From Autumnicola tepida (GTDB lineage Bacteria; Bacteroidota; Bacteroidia; Flavobacteriales; Flavobacteriaceae): a stretch of DNA of 64,000 bases. This document shows positions 7,544-16,012 of this stretch, piece by piece. The stretch is taken from contig NZ_JAVRHQ010000006.1 of the NCBI RefSeq assembly GCF_031846485.1, positions 117,156-181,155 on the forward strand, in the 5' to 3' direction. A program made the position numbers and the translations under genes. Within the stretch, counting starts at the first letter, position 1. Each line of letters opens with the position of its first letter. The notes under the pieces are model-generated. The model searched no databases. It was not told the origin of the DNA and saw only the letters and a program-made list of their open reading frames with translations.

Positions 7544-9046
7544 ATGAAATATATTTATATAACATGCATCGCACTTTTTCTTTTTTCCTGCGGAAATAAC
7601 GAGGAAGCAGAACACGCGCATGATGCAGAAGGAAACCATGTAGGCTCCGAAGTTCCTGCGATTAGTAAAACCATTTGGACAAACCAGACAGAACTTTTCG
7701 TGGAATTTCCGGCTTTGGTGGAAGGCAGAACCAGCAAATTTGCAGCTCATTTTACGGTGTTGGACAAACATCAACCTGTTCGTAAAGGTTCAGTAACGGT
7801 GAGCCTTATTAAGGGAGAAACCGGGATTCGCCATAAGGTGGATGCCCCTTCATCCCCAGGAATTTTTTCACCCGCTTTACAGCCGAAAACGCCTGGAACC
7901 TATGATCTGGTCTTTGATCTGAAAACTCCTGAGTATTCAGATAGAATCGTGATCGAAGATGTACAGGTTTATGCTTCTGCAGAAGAAGCTTCAAAGAATG
8001 TAGCGGAAGCAGAAGAAGGCGGCATCAGCTTTTTAAAGGAGCAGGCCTGGAAAATCGATTTTCAGACGGAACCTGTCACACAGGGAGAAGTGTATGATGT
8101 TGTTCATACTTCCGGAATTTGGCAGGCTGCCCCGGGAACTTATAAGACCCTGGCGGCAGGAGCTAATGGAATGGTGAATTTTGTTTCAGAAAACCTTACA
8201 GAAGGCACCGAGGTGAAAAGAGGGCAATTATTGATGAACCTGAGCAGTGAAGGACTTTCTTCCAATAATGTACAGGCAGAGATTGCCCAGGCTAAAGCCA
8301 GATATGATCAGGTCAAAGCGGAATATGAACGGAAGAAAGAACTCTACGAGGATAAGATTGTTCCCAAGGCGGAATTCGAAAAGGTGGAAAGCGATTTTCG
8401 CGTAGCCGAAGCGAATTACCGGGCGCTTGCTTCTAATTACGGCGCAGGCGGGAAGCAAATTAGAGCTCCCTTTGCCGGGTTTATTAAATCCATCAGTACC
8501 TCTAACGGAAATTATGTGGAACAGGGAGCACAACTTGTCACCGTCGGGACCGATAAATCACGAATATTGAAAACACAGTTAAGTGCCTCTCACAATCCAA
8601 GTAAAGAATCAATTGCCAACGTGTGGTACAAGAGTGAAAATGGAGAATGGAAGGAAGTGGAAGGTTCAGATAGCTCGATAATTTCGGTAGGCAAGGAAGT
8701 GGAAGACCGAAAACCGATGATCCCGGTATTTATCAAGGTAAATGATGTGGTTGAAATGCCTGAAGGTAGTTTTACTGAAGTCCAGATTGCTCTGGGTGAA
8801 GCTGAAAATGGAATTGTAGTTCCTGAAGCGGCTTTACTGGAAGATTATGGAAATTATTCTGTTATCGTACAAACTGGTGGCGAGAGTTACGAAAGAAGAC
8901 CTGTAAAGATCGGGAAGCGAAATGGTAAGCACGCGCAGGTTCTTAGCGGACTTGAAGCTGGAGAAGTTGTGGTAACCACAGGTTTCTACCAGGTCAAAAT
9001 GGCTTCTATGTCCGGTACAACTCCTGCACACGGCCATGATCATTAA
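7544..9046 (+). CDS. CzcB/CusB-type periplasmic adaptor of the RND efflux pump
   Basis: 500 residues, longer than typical 400-residue adaptors. The N-terminus is a lipoprotein signal (LFLFSCG) followed by a short His stretch (EEAEHAHDAEGNHVG). An extra N-terminal domain of about 120 residues precedes the adaptor core. The core shows a lipoyl half-motif around GANGMVNFVSENLTEGTEVK, a helical hairpin (about residues 245-295), the second lipoyl half (RAPFAGFIKSISTSNGNYVE) and beta-barrel regions; it ends in HGHDH. It links the TolC-family channel to the permease encoded just downstream. Confidence 0.92.
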   Translation: MKYIYITCIALFLFSCGNNEEAEHAHDAEGNHVGSEVPAISKTIWTNQTELFVEFPALVEGRTSKFAAHFTVLDKHQPVRKGSVTVSLIKGETGIRHKVDAPSSPGIFSPALQPKTPGTYDLVFDLKTPEYSDRIVIEDVQVYASAEEASKNVAEAEEGGISFLKEQAWKIDFQTEPVTQGEVYDVVHTSGIWQAAPGTYKTLAAGANGMVNFVSENLTEGTEVKRGQLLMNLSSEGLSSNNVQAEIAQAKARYDQVKAEYERKKELYEDKIVPKAEFEKVESDFRVAEANYRALASNYGAGGKQIRAPFAGFIKSISTSNGNYVEQGAQLVTVGTDKSRILKTQLSASHNPSKESIANVWYKSENGEWKEVEGSDSSIISVGKEVEDRKPMIPVFIKVNDVVEMPEGSFTEVQIALGEAENGIVVPEAALLEDYGNYSVIVQTGGESYERRPVKIGKRNGKHAQVLSGLEAGEVVVTTGFYQVKMASMSGTTPAHGHDH

Positions 9047-9064
9047 TCCTGAAAAAGAAACTAG

Positions 9065-12000
9065 ATGTTAAATAAAATATTATCAATTTCGCTTCAGAAC
9101 AGGCTTTTGGTTCTTCTGGCAGCGGTTGTACTGAGTATTACCGGGTTTTACCTCGCACGTAATATGAACGTAGATGTATTCCCTGATCTTACTGCACCTA
9201 CTGTGACCATACTTACGGAAGCCCACGGTATGGAGTCGGAAGAAGTAGAGAAACTAGTGACCTACCAGCTTGAGACCGCGATGAATGGCTCGCCAAATGT
9301 GAGAAGGATTCGTTCTTCTTCTGCGGCAGGAATTTCTATCGTTTGGGTTGAATTCGACTGGGGCACCGATATTTATAAAGCCAGACAGATCGTAAGTGAG
9401 CGTATTCCAATGGTTCGTGAAAACCTGCCCAGTGGGATCGGTGCTCCCACAATGGCACCTATTTCTTCCATTATGGGAGAAGTAATGTTGCTGGGAGTCA
9501 CTTCAGACAGTCTTAGCCCTATGGAGTTAAGAACATTATCAGACTGGCAGATCCGTCCGCGTATTAAAGCTATCGGAGGGATTGCCAACGTAGTGGTGAT
9601 TGGAGGTGATTATAAGCAATACCAGGTTTTTGCTAATCCCGGAAAAATGAAATATTACGACGTAAGCCTTGAAGAGCTTACTGAGAAAGTCCGGGAAGCG
9701 AATACTAACGCCCCGGGTGGTTTCCTGAATGAATATGGAAATCAGTATATCATTAAAGGAAATGGAAGAGCCTATGCTTTAGAAGATTTGGAAGAAGCTG
9801 TGGTCAAGCAGGTAAATGGCCAGAGCATCAAGATCAAAGATATAGCTGAAGTGCAAATTGGATCTGCCGATAAAATTGGTGATGGTTCCCTGAATGCAGA
9901 ACCGGCGGTTATCCTCACTATATCCAAGCAACCCGATGTGAATACACTGGAGCTTACAGAAAGGCTTGATGAAGCCATCGCCGAACTGGAGACCAGTCTT
10001 CCTGAAAGCGTAGAGATCAAAAGCCAGATCTTCCGACAAGCCGATTTTATTGATGCTTCCATAAGTAATCTTAATATGACGCTGCTGGAAGGAGCATTTT
10101 TTGTAGTGATTGTACTCTTTATTTTCTTAATGAACTGGCGTACAACCCTCATTTCGCTGCTGGCAATTCCAATTTCATTACTGGTGTCAATAATTGTTTT
10201 GAAAATGCTTGGGTATACCATCAATACAATGAGTTTAGGAGGTATGGCTATTGCAATTGGAGCTTTGGTAGATGATGCCATCATTGATGTTGAGAACGTT
10301 TACAAACGCCTTCGGGAGAACATTCGAAAACCAAAAGCTGAAAGGCAGGGGGTTATTACAGTGGTAAGGGAAGCTTCGGTTGAAATTAGAAGTTCGATCA
10401 TCATTGCGACACTTATCATTATTGTTTCTTTTGTACCGCTATTTTTTCTTGGCGGAATGGAAGGGCGATTGCTGAAGCCTCTCGGAATAGCATTTATAAC
10501 TTCAGTCCTGACTTCTTTGGTGGTGGCGGTAACCGTCACTCCTGTATTGTGCACCTATCTTCTGAAAAAGGAAAAGATGCTGAAGAAACAGGCTGAAGGG
10601 ACTAAAGTTGAAAGATGGTTACAGAAGTCTTATGCTGATATTCTAAATAGAGCATTAAGGATTCCCAAAACAGTGATAACGGTCACAGTGATCGCTTTTT
10701 TACTGAGTATTGCCCTCTTTACTCAATTAGGAAGAAGTTTTCTTCCGGAATTTAATGAGGGTTCTATGGTAATTAGTGTGGTTGGTCCTCCGGGAATGTC
10801 GCTGGAAGAAAGCAATAAGACCGGGAAACAGGTAGAGCAATTGTTGCTTGAGATGCCGGAAGTTGCTGTGGTTACCAGAAGAACAGGAAGAGCCGAATTG
10901 GACGAGCATGCCCAGGGGGTGAATGCCGCCGAGATCGATGTCCCGTTTACCCTGGAAGATAAGTCCAAGGAGGAATTTTTTGAAGATGTTAGAAATAAAC
11001 TCAGCATCGTTCCTGGTGTTAATATCACCCTTGGACAGCCTATTGCCCACCGTATAGATCATATGCTCTCAGGAACCAGGGCCAATATCGCGATCAAAAT
11101 TTTTGGCCCTGATCTGCAACAGTTGTATGAAATAGGTAAAAGCGTGGAGGAGAATATAAAACCTATCGATGGACTTGCCGATGTAGCTGTAGATCAGCAG
11201 ATCGAAGTACCGCAAATCAAGATCACTCCAAAACGTCAGATCCTTTCCGCTTACGGAATGACAGTTGGCCAGCTGATGGTGCAGGTGGATGTGGCTTTTG
11301 CAGGACACGAAGTAGGGGAGATCTATGAAGGACAGAAGTATTTTGATCTGGTGGTACGTTATGAAGAAGGTTTCAGAAATAGCATTGAGAAAATCAAAAC
11401 CGCTTTGATTGGTCTGCCGAATGGATCACAGGTGCCACTAGAGCAGCTGGCACAAGTTTCTTCGGTTAGCAGCCCTAATACCATAAGCAGGGAAGATGTG
11501 CAGCGTAAAATTGTCGTTGCCGCTAATGTGCAGGGCCGTGACTTGAGAAGTGCGGTAGAAGAGATCCGGGAAACTGTAAATTCTTCGGTGACTATTCCGG
11601 AAGGTTATAGGGTACAGTATGGCGGGCAGTTCGAAAGTGAGTCAAGAGCTTCGCAAATGCTTTTAATCACGGCCGTGATAGCCATTTTTGTGATCTTTTT
11701 ATTGCTTTATTTTGAATTCAATAATGTAAAGCTGGCATTTGTTGTACTTATCAATTTGCCATTGGCACTTATTGGCGGAATCCTGATCGTTTACTTTACT
11801 TCCGGAATTGTAAGTATAGCTTCTACTATTGGATTTATAAGTCTCTTTGGAATAGCAACCCGAAATGGAATCTTACTCGTTTCGAGATATGAAGATCTAA
11901 GAAAAGAAGGTTGGAAAGGTTATGAACTTATAAAAACCGGGGCGTTAGATAGACTGAATCCAATCCTGATGACCGCTTTTACAACTGGTTTGGCGCTTAT

Positions 12001-12169
12001 TCCGCTAGCCTTAAAAGGAGGTGAACCGGGTAGTGAGATCCAAAGCCCTATGGCGGTTGTTATTTTGGGTGGTTTACTTTCTGCAACCATTCTGAATCTG
12101 GTGGTTATACCTTGTGTGTATGAACTAGTAACCCATAACAATGCAGGTAATCAAAATATAATTGAATAG
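9065..12169 (+). CDS. Heavy-metal RND efflux permease (CusA/CzcA family)
   Basis: 1034 residues, the normal size for an RND permease: a first transmembrane segment at about 12-30, a large periplasmic loop, a TM2-6 block (about 335-500), a TM7 near 540, a second loop and a TM8-12 block (about 860-1025). The TM4 motif AIAIGALVDDAIIDVEN (about residues 396-412) holds the acidic residues of the proton relay. It resembles the CusA-type AIAIG pattern more than the DFG-type pattern of CzcA, and thus differs from the second pump in this window. The metal specificity is not certain; the His-rich companions favour Cu, Ag, Zn or Ni. Last gene of the operon that starts at 5541. Confidence 0.93.
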   Translation: MLNKILSISLQNRLLVLLAAVVLSITGFYLARNMNVDVFPDLTAPTVTILTEAHGMESEEVEKLVTYQLETAMNGSPNVRRIRSSSAAGISIVWVEFDWGTDIYKARQIVSERIPMVRENLPSGIGAPTMAPISSIMGEVMLLGVTSDSLSPMELRTLSDWQIRPRIKAIGGIANVVVIGGDYKQYQVFANPGKMKYYDVSLEELTEKVREANTNAPGGFLNEYGNQYIIKGNGRAYALEDLEEAVVKQVNGQSIKIKDIAEVQIGSADKIGDGSLNAEPAVILTISKQPDVNTLELTERLDEAIAELETSLPESVEIKSQIFRQADFIDASISNLNMTLLEGAFFVVIVLFIFLMNWRTTLISLLAIPISLLVSIIVLKMLGYTINTMSLGGMAIAIGALVDDAIIDVENVYKRLRENIRKPKAERQGVITVVREASVEIRSSIIIATLIIIVSFVPLFFLGGMEGRLLKPLGIAFITSVLTSLVVAVTVTPVLCTYLLKKEKMLKKQAEGTKVERWLQKSYADILNRALRIPKTVITVTVIAFLLSIALFTQLGRSFLPEFNEGSMVISVVGPPGMSLEESNKTGKQVEQLLLEMPEVAVVTRRTGRAELDEHAQGVNAAEIDVPFTLEDKSKEEFFEDVRNKLSIVPGVNITLGQPIAHRIDHMLSGTRANIAIKIFGPDLQQLYEIGKSVEENIKPIDGLADVAVDQQIEVPQIKITPKRQILSAYGMTVGQLMVQVDVAFAGHEVGEIYEGQKYFDLVVRYEEGFRNSIEKIKTALIGLPNGSQVPLEQLAQVSSVSSPNTISREDVQRKIVVAANVQGRDLRSAVEEIRETVNSSVTIPEGYRVQYGGQFESESRASQMLLITAVIAIFVIFLLLYFEFNNVKLAFVVLINLPLALIGGILIVYFTSGIVSIASTIGFISLFGIATRNGILLVSRYEDLRKEGWKGYELIKTGALDRLNPILMTAFTTGLALIPLALKGGEPGSEIQSPMAVVILGGLLSATILNLVVIPCVYELVTHNNAGNQNIIE

Positions 12170-12185
12170 AATTTATTAATATAAA

Positions 12186-12334
12186 AAGAAGCCGTCTCAA
12201 AACCTCTTTTTCGTCACCCTGTCCCGATAGCTATCGGGACGATTCAGGGTCTAATAATTATTTAATTTAAAATTGAAAAGATTCTGAAATAAATTCAGAA
12301 TGACGGATACTTTACGGTTTTGAGATAGCTTCTT
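12186..12334. repeat. MITE-like element with 19-bp terminal inverted repeats
   Basis: 149 bp bounded by AAGAAGCCGTCTCAAAACC and its near-complement (two mismatches) GGTTTTGAGATAGCTTCTT. Inside are two further hairpins (GTCCCGATAGCTATCGGGAC and a TTCTGAA/TTCAGAA pair). There is no coding capacity. The shape is that of a non-autonomous miniature transposable element between the efflux operon and the mercury-type genes. Confidence 0.65.
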
Positions 12335-12459
12335 AATTTTCCCAGGTTTCAGCATTCCTTCTGAACATGAGCGAAAGAGTGCTATTGTTGCTTTCAATTA
12401 TTAGAATCAACTTTTTTAAAATTTAGTTTATTTGGTTTTTCCAATACTCGTTTTATTCT

Positions 12460-12666
12460 TCAACAACAGGCAGAACCCCCCTGTATTGGCGGACAGGCAA
12501 CCGAACCGTAAGAGCAAAAGACACAACAGTCCCCTTCTTTAGGCTTAAGAACCTGTTTACAGTTTTCACATTCATAAAAAAACTGACAGGCAGTTGTGGG
12601 CATTAGCTCTTCCTTTTTATATCCACAATTCGGGCAGGTGAGCTCCGATTTTAATTTCAATTCCAT
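12460..12666 (-). CDS. GDCCVxC-domain small zinc-ribbon protein
   Basis: 68 residues with 12 cysteines. CPNCG near residue 11 and CENC near 33 form a zinc ribbon; the C-terminal part contains GDCCVFCSYGSVACPP and ends in ACC. This is the GDCCVxC family, some members of which are selenoproteins; here the corresponding positions are ordinary Cys codons. Members are regularly found beside mercury-resistance genes. Probably a cytoplasmic thiol-rich metal-binding or redox protein acting with the MerA-like flavoprotein 17 nt upstream. The exact role is unknown. Confidence 0.85.
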   Translation of the reverse strand: MELKLKSELTCPNCGYKKEELMPTTACQFFYECENCKQVLKPKEGDCCVFCSYGSVACPPIQGGSACC

Positions 12667-12683
12667 AATAAATTTAATTTTTT

Positions 12684-14030
12684 CTACAGCATATGGGGTA
12701 TATCCGACGCCATAGTAGGATAGGCGAAAATCATGGTTCTTAACTCCTGTAATTTCATTTTTGTTTTAATGGCCATGGCGAAAATATTAATGACTTCCTC
12801 TGAATTGGGTCCAATTAAATGAGCACCTAATAGAATCTGTTCTTCTTGATCCTCTATTGTTTTAAATGCGTATTCCTTAACGTTCAGACGTTTTGCATTA
12901 AACCAATCATCGGCAGATTTATAGTTTACTTTATATTGAATTCCTTTCTCGTTTGCCTGTTTTTCTGTCAATCCCACTGAAGCCATTGTGGGATGGGTAA
13001 AAACAACTGTGGGCATTGGCGGATAACTAACTTCTTTTTTATTCCCTTTAATAATGTTGGAAGCCAGTGTATGTCCTTCCAGAACCGCTACAGGAGTCAA
13101 AGGTAGTCCCCGTGTATCTGCTGCATCCCCGGCTGCATAAATTCTGGGATTAGAAGTACTTTGTAAATATTCATTTACCGCAATCCCCTTTTTTGAATAC
13201 GAAATGTTTGCTTTTTCCAGATCAAGATCAAAAATGGCCGGGGGCCTGCCAGCTGAATTAAAAACTGCTTCGACCGTGAAAGATACGTCTTTGCCATTTT
13301 TATTTCCTTTCACATTGTAACCTTCTTCGGTTTTTTCTATACCGGAGACTTCAGTTTCCAGAATCAATTTAATTCCTAATTCCTCAGTAGCATTAACAAG
13401 ATGCTCTACAATATCCTGTTCAAAGTTTTCCAATGGCTTTTTACTGCGATGAACTATAGTGACTTCTGCTCCTGCACGAGCAGCAATGTGAGCAAATTCG
13501 AAAGCAATATAACCTCCTCCTATAAATAGTAGGGACTGAGGTAGTTCTTTCAGGTTAAGAAAATCAGTACTTGATAGCGCATATTCCCCACCTTCAAAAT
13601 CCAGTATTCTTGGTTTTGCCCCTGTAGCAATAACTATTTTATCTGCTTCAATAACTTCATCGCCTACCTGCAAGGTATTATCAGATAAAAATTTAGCGGC
13701 AGTGTGATAGGTGTCAATATCTTTATTTTTATATGCTTTTTCAATTTTGGGGGGCATGGCATCTACAAAGGACTGTTTAAATGCCATGATATCTTCCCAA
13801 TTGACTTTGGGTATGGTATCTATTCCATTTCCTTTAAGCCTTTGGGCAAAATCGCGAACCTCAGTAGCTCCTATAATCACCTTTTTAGGATCACACCCCC
13901 GCAGGGCACAAGTACCCCCGTATGGCAATTCATCAGTAATCCCAACTTTAAGTCCTTTGGAGGCACATTTGTTCGCCGCAGTCATTCCGGACATCCCGGA
14001 ACCAATTACAAATACATCATATTTTTTCAT
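12684..14030 (-). CDS. MerA-like pyridine nucleotide-disulfide oxidoreductase
   Basis: 448 residues. FAD-binding GxGxxG near the N-terminus (VIGSGMSG), redox-active disulfide GGTCALRGCDPKK (Cys41, Cys46), NAD(P)-binding LFIGGGYIAFEFA near residue 168, FAD-contacting YAAGDAADT and a dimerisation domain. It lies in a mercury-type operon. However, canonical MerA has a C-terminal vicinal Cys pair that delivers Hg(II), and usually an N-terminal HMA domain; both are absent here (the protein ends DIPHML). The CxxxxC spacer (ALRG) also differs from the MerA consensus. It may therefore reduce a thiol carrier or another substrate rather than Hg(II) itself. It overlaps neither neighbour but is separated from the MerTP-type stop by 1 nt. 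Confidence 0.85.
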   Translation of the reverse strand: MKKYDVFVIGSGMSGMTAANKCASKGLKVGITDELPYGGTCALRGCDPKKVIIGATEVRDFAQRLKGNGIDTIPKVNWEDIMAFKQSFVDAMPPKIEKAYKNKDIDTYHTAAKFLSDNTLQVGDEVIEADKIVIATGAKPRILDFEGGEYALSSTDFLNLKELPQSLLFIGGGYIAFEFAHIAARAGAEVTIVHRSKKPLENFEQDIVEHLVNATEELGIKLILETEVSGIEKTEEGYNVKGNKNGKDVSFTVEAVFNSAGRPPAIFDLDLEKANISYSKKGIAVNEYLQSTSNPRIYAAGDAADTRGLPLTPVAVLEGHTLASNIIKGNKKEVSYPPMPTVVFTHPTMASVGLTEKQANEKGIQYKVNYKSADDWFNAKRLNVKEYAFKTIEDQEEQILLGAHLIGPNSEEVINIFAMAIKTKMKLQELRTMIFAYPTMASDIPHML

Positions 14031-14031
14031 T

Positions 14032-14652
14032 TCATCTAATCTTTTTCTCCGCAGTAATAGCTTTATATCCAGTCTTATTAATAGCCATAAAGATTTCAGT
14101 TGCCGTTACTTTCGATTTATCAAATTCCACTATAGCATTTGAATTTTCATAACTTGCTTTTACAGAGATAATCCCCGGAAGCTTATTTACTTCATTTTCT
14201 ACATGGGCTTCACATCCTGCACAAGTCATTCCTTCTATTTCAATAATTTTTTTCTCAATATTATTTTCAGCTACTACAAGAATTTCTTTTTCAGAAGTAT
14301 TATAGAATAACCTTGAATAGTAGGGAAAGGTGAGCATCAAGGCCGTAAAAACAGTAATAACAAACAGAAAACTCTTTGATCGCCAGAAAGAGGTTTTTTC
14401 ATCTTCGTCACATGCGCATTCTATTTCCTTTTGTGTTCTAGGCTTCAATTTAAGGTACCAGGCGAATACAAGAATTCCTATGGTAAGCCCAATCAAATAA
14501 GGTCGGAAAGGTTCTAACCAGGAAAACATGGTAGCAATTCCGCCGCTTCCTGCCAGAATAGCAATAAGTGGCGTTATGCAACATAAAGATGCGGTAATTG
14601 CTGTTAATATACTTGCGAATGCAGAATTGGTTGATTTACTGGAAGATTTCAT
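14032..14652 (-). CDS. MerT-HMA fusion mercuric transport protein (MerTP type)
   Basis: 206 residues in two parts. The N-terminal MerT-like part has membrane segments at about 13-37, 51-67 and 94-112 with a vicinal Cys24-Cys25 in the first helix and a cytoplasmic Cys79-x-Cys81 (ECAC). The C-terminal part (about 133-203) is a heavy-metal-associated domain with GMTCAGC (Cys144, Cys147). The order matches MerT fused to MerP, placing Hg(II) capture and membrane passage in one polypeptide. Operon mates are the ArsR regulator (5 nt upstream) and the MerA-like flavoprotein downstream. Confidence 0.88.
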   Translation of the reverse strand: MKSSSKSTNSAFASILTAITASLCCITPLIAILAGSGGIATMFSWLEPFRPYLIGLTIGILVFAWYLKLKPRTQKEIECACDEDEKTSFWRSKSFLFVITVFTALMLTFPYYSRLFYNTSEKEILVVAENNIEKKIIEIEGMTCAGCEAHVENEVNKLPGIISVKASYENSNAIVEFDKSKVTATEIFMAINKTGYKAITAEKKIR

Positions 14653-14657
14653 TTAAG

Positions 14658-15023
14658 CTATTTTTTTGAAGTCCTTAAGGAAGTAAAAATATTGTTCAGT
14701 AATGTGGTTTTCTCTCCAACTAATGAATAGTATAGTGTTTGTCCCTCCCTTCGAGACTTTATAAACCCCGCATCTTTAATCTTACGAATATGCTGGGAGA
14801 TAGCAGGAACACTCATTTCTAAAATATCAGCTATGTCACAGGGACATAATTCATTCTCCATATTTAACAGGAACAGAATTTTTAAACGAACCTCATTTCC
14901 GGCAATAGAAAGGAGTTTGGTAATTTCTTTAAAATTATCGTCCATCTTATCTAAGGTCGCTTTGCAATTAAGAAGCTGCTTATGATCAGCTTGTGCTCTG
15001 GTACAGGTGATTTCCAGTTTCAT
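14658..15023 (-). CDS. ArsR-family metalloregulator of the mercury-type operon
   Basis: 121 residues with a winged-helix fold: ELCPCDIADILEMSVPAISQ is the recognition region, with Cys60-x-Cys62 at the position where ArsR/SmtB proteins bind soft metals, plus Cys7 and Cys20 in the N-terminal arm. The wing is REGQTLYYSL. ArsR-type proteins repress their own operon and release DNA when metal binds. Here it replaces MerR as the regulator. A palindrome lies in the promoter spacer just upstream (15050-15063). Confidence 0.9.
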   Translation of the reverse strand: MKLEITCTRAQADHKQLLNCKATLDKMDDNFKEITKLLSIAGNEVRLKILFLLNMENELCPCDIADILEMSVPAISQHIRKIKDAGFIKSRREGQTLYYSLVGEKTTLLNNIFTSLRTSKK

Positions 15024-15040
15024 AGTATTTAATTATTGAA

Positions 15041-15072
15041 CAAATATATATAAGTATACTTATTTAAGCAAA
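15041..15072 (-). promoter_or_regulatory. Promoter and probable ArsR operator of the mercury-type operon
   Basis: On the minus strand a -33 TTTG (15072-15069), a 20-bp spacer and a -7 TATATTTG (15048-15041) match the Bacteroidota consensus TTTG-N17-23-TAnnTTTG exactly. The spacer contains a perfect 14-bp palindrome ATAAGTATACTTAT (15050-15063). A repressor bound there would block both elements, so this is the probable ArsR operator. A second loose inverted repeat (TTAAG-N6-CTTAA) overlaps the -33 element. The leader to the ATG at 15023 is about 12 nt. Confidence 0.75.
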
Positions 15073-15263
15073 TACTTAAAAATATAAGTGCTTGGATATA
15101 TATTACAATAAGAGTAGGAGGTACTGACTTACAATTGAGAATTATAACTATGAGAACAACATTCTAGCTAGATTTAATATTTAATCTCAAATAATATTAA
15201 ATGGTATTATTGTACAATTTGGAAAAGAAAATATAGCTATTCAGTATTTATTCCGTACTAGGT

Positions 15264-15330
15264 TAAAAAACAAAAGGCTCCCGATTTCTCGAAAGCCTTA
15301 TTTTTAGTGTACGAGTTTTGAACTCTTGTC
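15264..15330 (-). other. tRNA 3'-end-like remnant with its own terminator
   Basis: On the minus strand, GAG-TTCAAAA-CTC (15325-15313) resembles a T arm with a TTCRA loop, followed downstream by a hairpin AAGGCT/AGCCTT (15299-15274) and a T tract. The layout mirrors the true tRNA-Arg 3' end and terminator at 15684-15760. No full tRNA can be folded. A possible remnant of an attachment site or old tRNA. Confidence 0.35.
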
Positions 15331-15344
15331 CTCCGGGATAGGAA

Positions 15345-15680
15345 TCAAATTGTTAGAAACCGGAAACTGATTTGAAAAAATGAGAATTAATTTTCTTTAA
15401 TTAATATAAATATGAGAGATAGAAGAACATTCTTCATTCTATAGACTCTTGACCCAGAATTTTTCGAGTTTAATTTCTAAAGGTTTTGATGGAAAGATAA
15501 ATTTCTCTATCGAAAAAATTACTTGGGTTAATCAAAAATCAATCAAATTGTGTTAAATTTTATAGGTATATGTTAAAATTCCTAAAAGTGTGCGTAAACT
15601 GTGCGTATTTATGAAATGACTAAGAGAACAACGCATATTTAAAGAAACTGTTAGCGCCGAATGCTACCATATTTTTAAAC
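15345..15680. other. Non-coding stretch at the island end
   Basis: AT-rich, no credible ORF on either strand. The one notable structure is an 11-bp-spaced direct repeat of TGTGCGT at 15589-15595 and 15600-15606, just inside the tRNA-Arg gene; short arm-type repeats of this kind occur near tyrosine-recombinase attachment sites. No integrase gene is in the window. Confidence 0.35.
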
Positions 15681-15683
15681 CAT

Positions 15684-15713
15684 AAAAAAAGGGACAAACC
15701 TTTCGGAAGTCCC
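15684..15713 (-). terminator. Terminator downstream of tRNA-Arg
   Basis: Minus-strand hairpin GGGAC / GTCCC with a loop containing a second small stem (TTCC/GGAA-like), followed by seven T residues. It lies 10 nt after the tRNA 3' end. Confidence 0.7.
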
Positions 15714-15722
15714 TATTTACAG

Positions 15723-15796
15723 TGATCGCGGCAGGATTCGAACCTGCGACCGTTTGCTTAGAAGGCAAATGCTCTATCCAACTGAGCTACGCGACC
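15723..15796 (-). tRNA. tRNA-Arg (anticodon TCT)
   Basis: 74 nt. The acceptor stem GGTCGCG pairs with CGCGATC (one G-U), the D arm has GCTCAGTTGGATAGAGC, the anticodon arm TTTGC-CTTCTAA-GCAAA gives anticodon TCT (15760-15762), and the T arm is GCAGG-TTCGAAT-CCTGC. Discriminator base is A and CCA is not encoded. It sits at the boundary between the accessory region and housekeeping DNA, a common integration target. Confidence 0.96.
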
Positions 15797-15825
15797 GGTG
15801 GTGCAATTCTGTATGTCAAATTCGC

Positions 15826-15868
15826 CTGCTTAGAAGGCAGATGCTCTATCCAACTGAGCTACGCGACC
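15826..15868 (-). pseudogene. Truncated tandem copy of tRNA-Arg (5' half only)
   Basis: 43 nt identical in layout to the 5' half of the intact tRNA-Arg: acceptor 5' strand GGTCGCG, the D arm, and the anticodon arm with the same TCT anticodon. The last anticodon-stem pair differs (C-G instead of T-A), so it is a diverged copy, not a sequencing duplicate. The T arm and acceptor 3' strand are missing; the sequence then runs into unrelated DNA 27 nt before the intact gene. Confidence 0.85.
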
Positions 15869-15991
15869 ATTTTTGCGGTTGCAAATATAAACCTCTTTAG
15901 AAATAAAACAATGTTTTTTAATGAAAAATGTCGGTAAATTCAGGCTTTCTTTATTCCTGTAAAAAGGATGTCCTAAAATAACATCTAAAAA

Positions 15992-16012
15992 AAGCGGCTT
16001 AGAAGCCGCTTT
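15992..16012 (-). terminator. Terminator overlapping the stop of the 88-residue protein
   Basis: Perfect 9-bp stem AAGCGGCTT/AAGCCGCTT with a 2-nt centre, followed on the minus strand by a T run. Confidence 0.75.

Noticed and set aside
15722..15937. 71-codon ORF across the tRNA-Arg region
   Set aside because: It is the reverse reading of the tRNA and its truncated copy; the repeated CSIQLSYAT peptide comes from the D arm.
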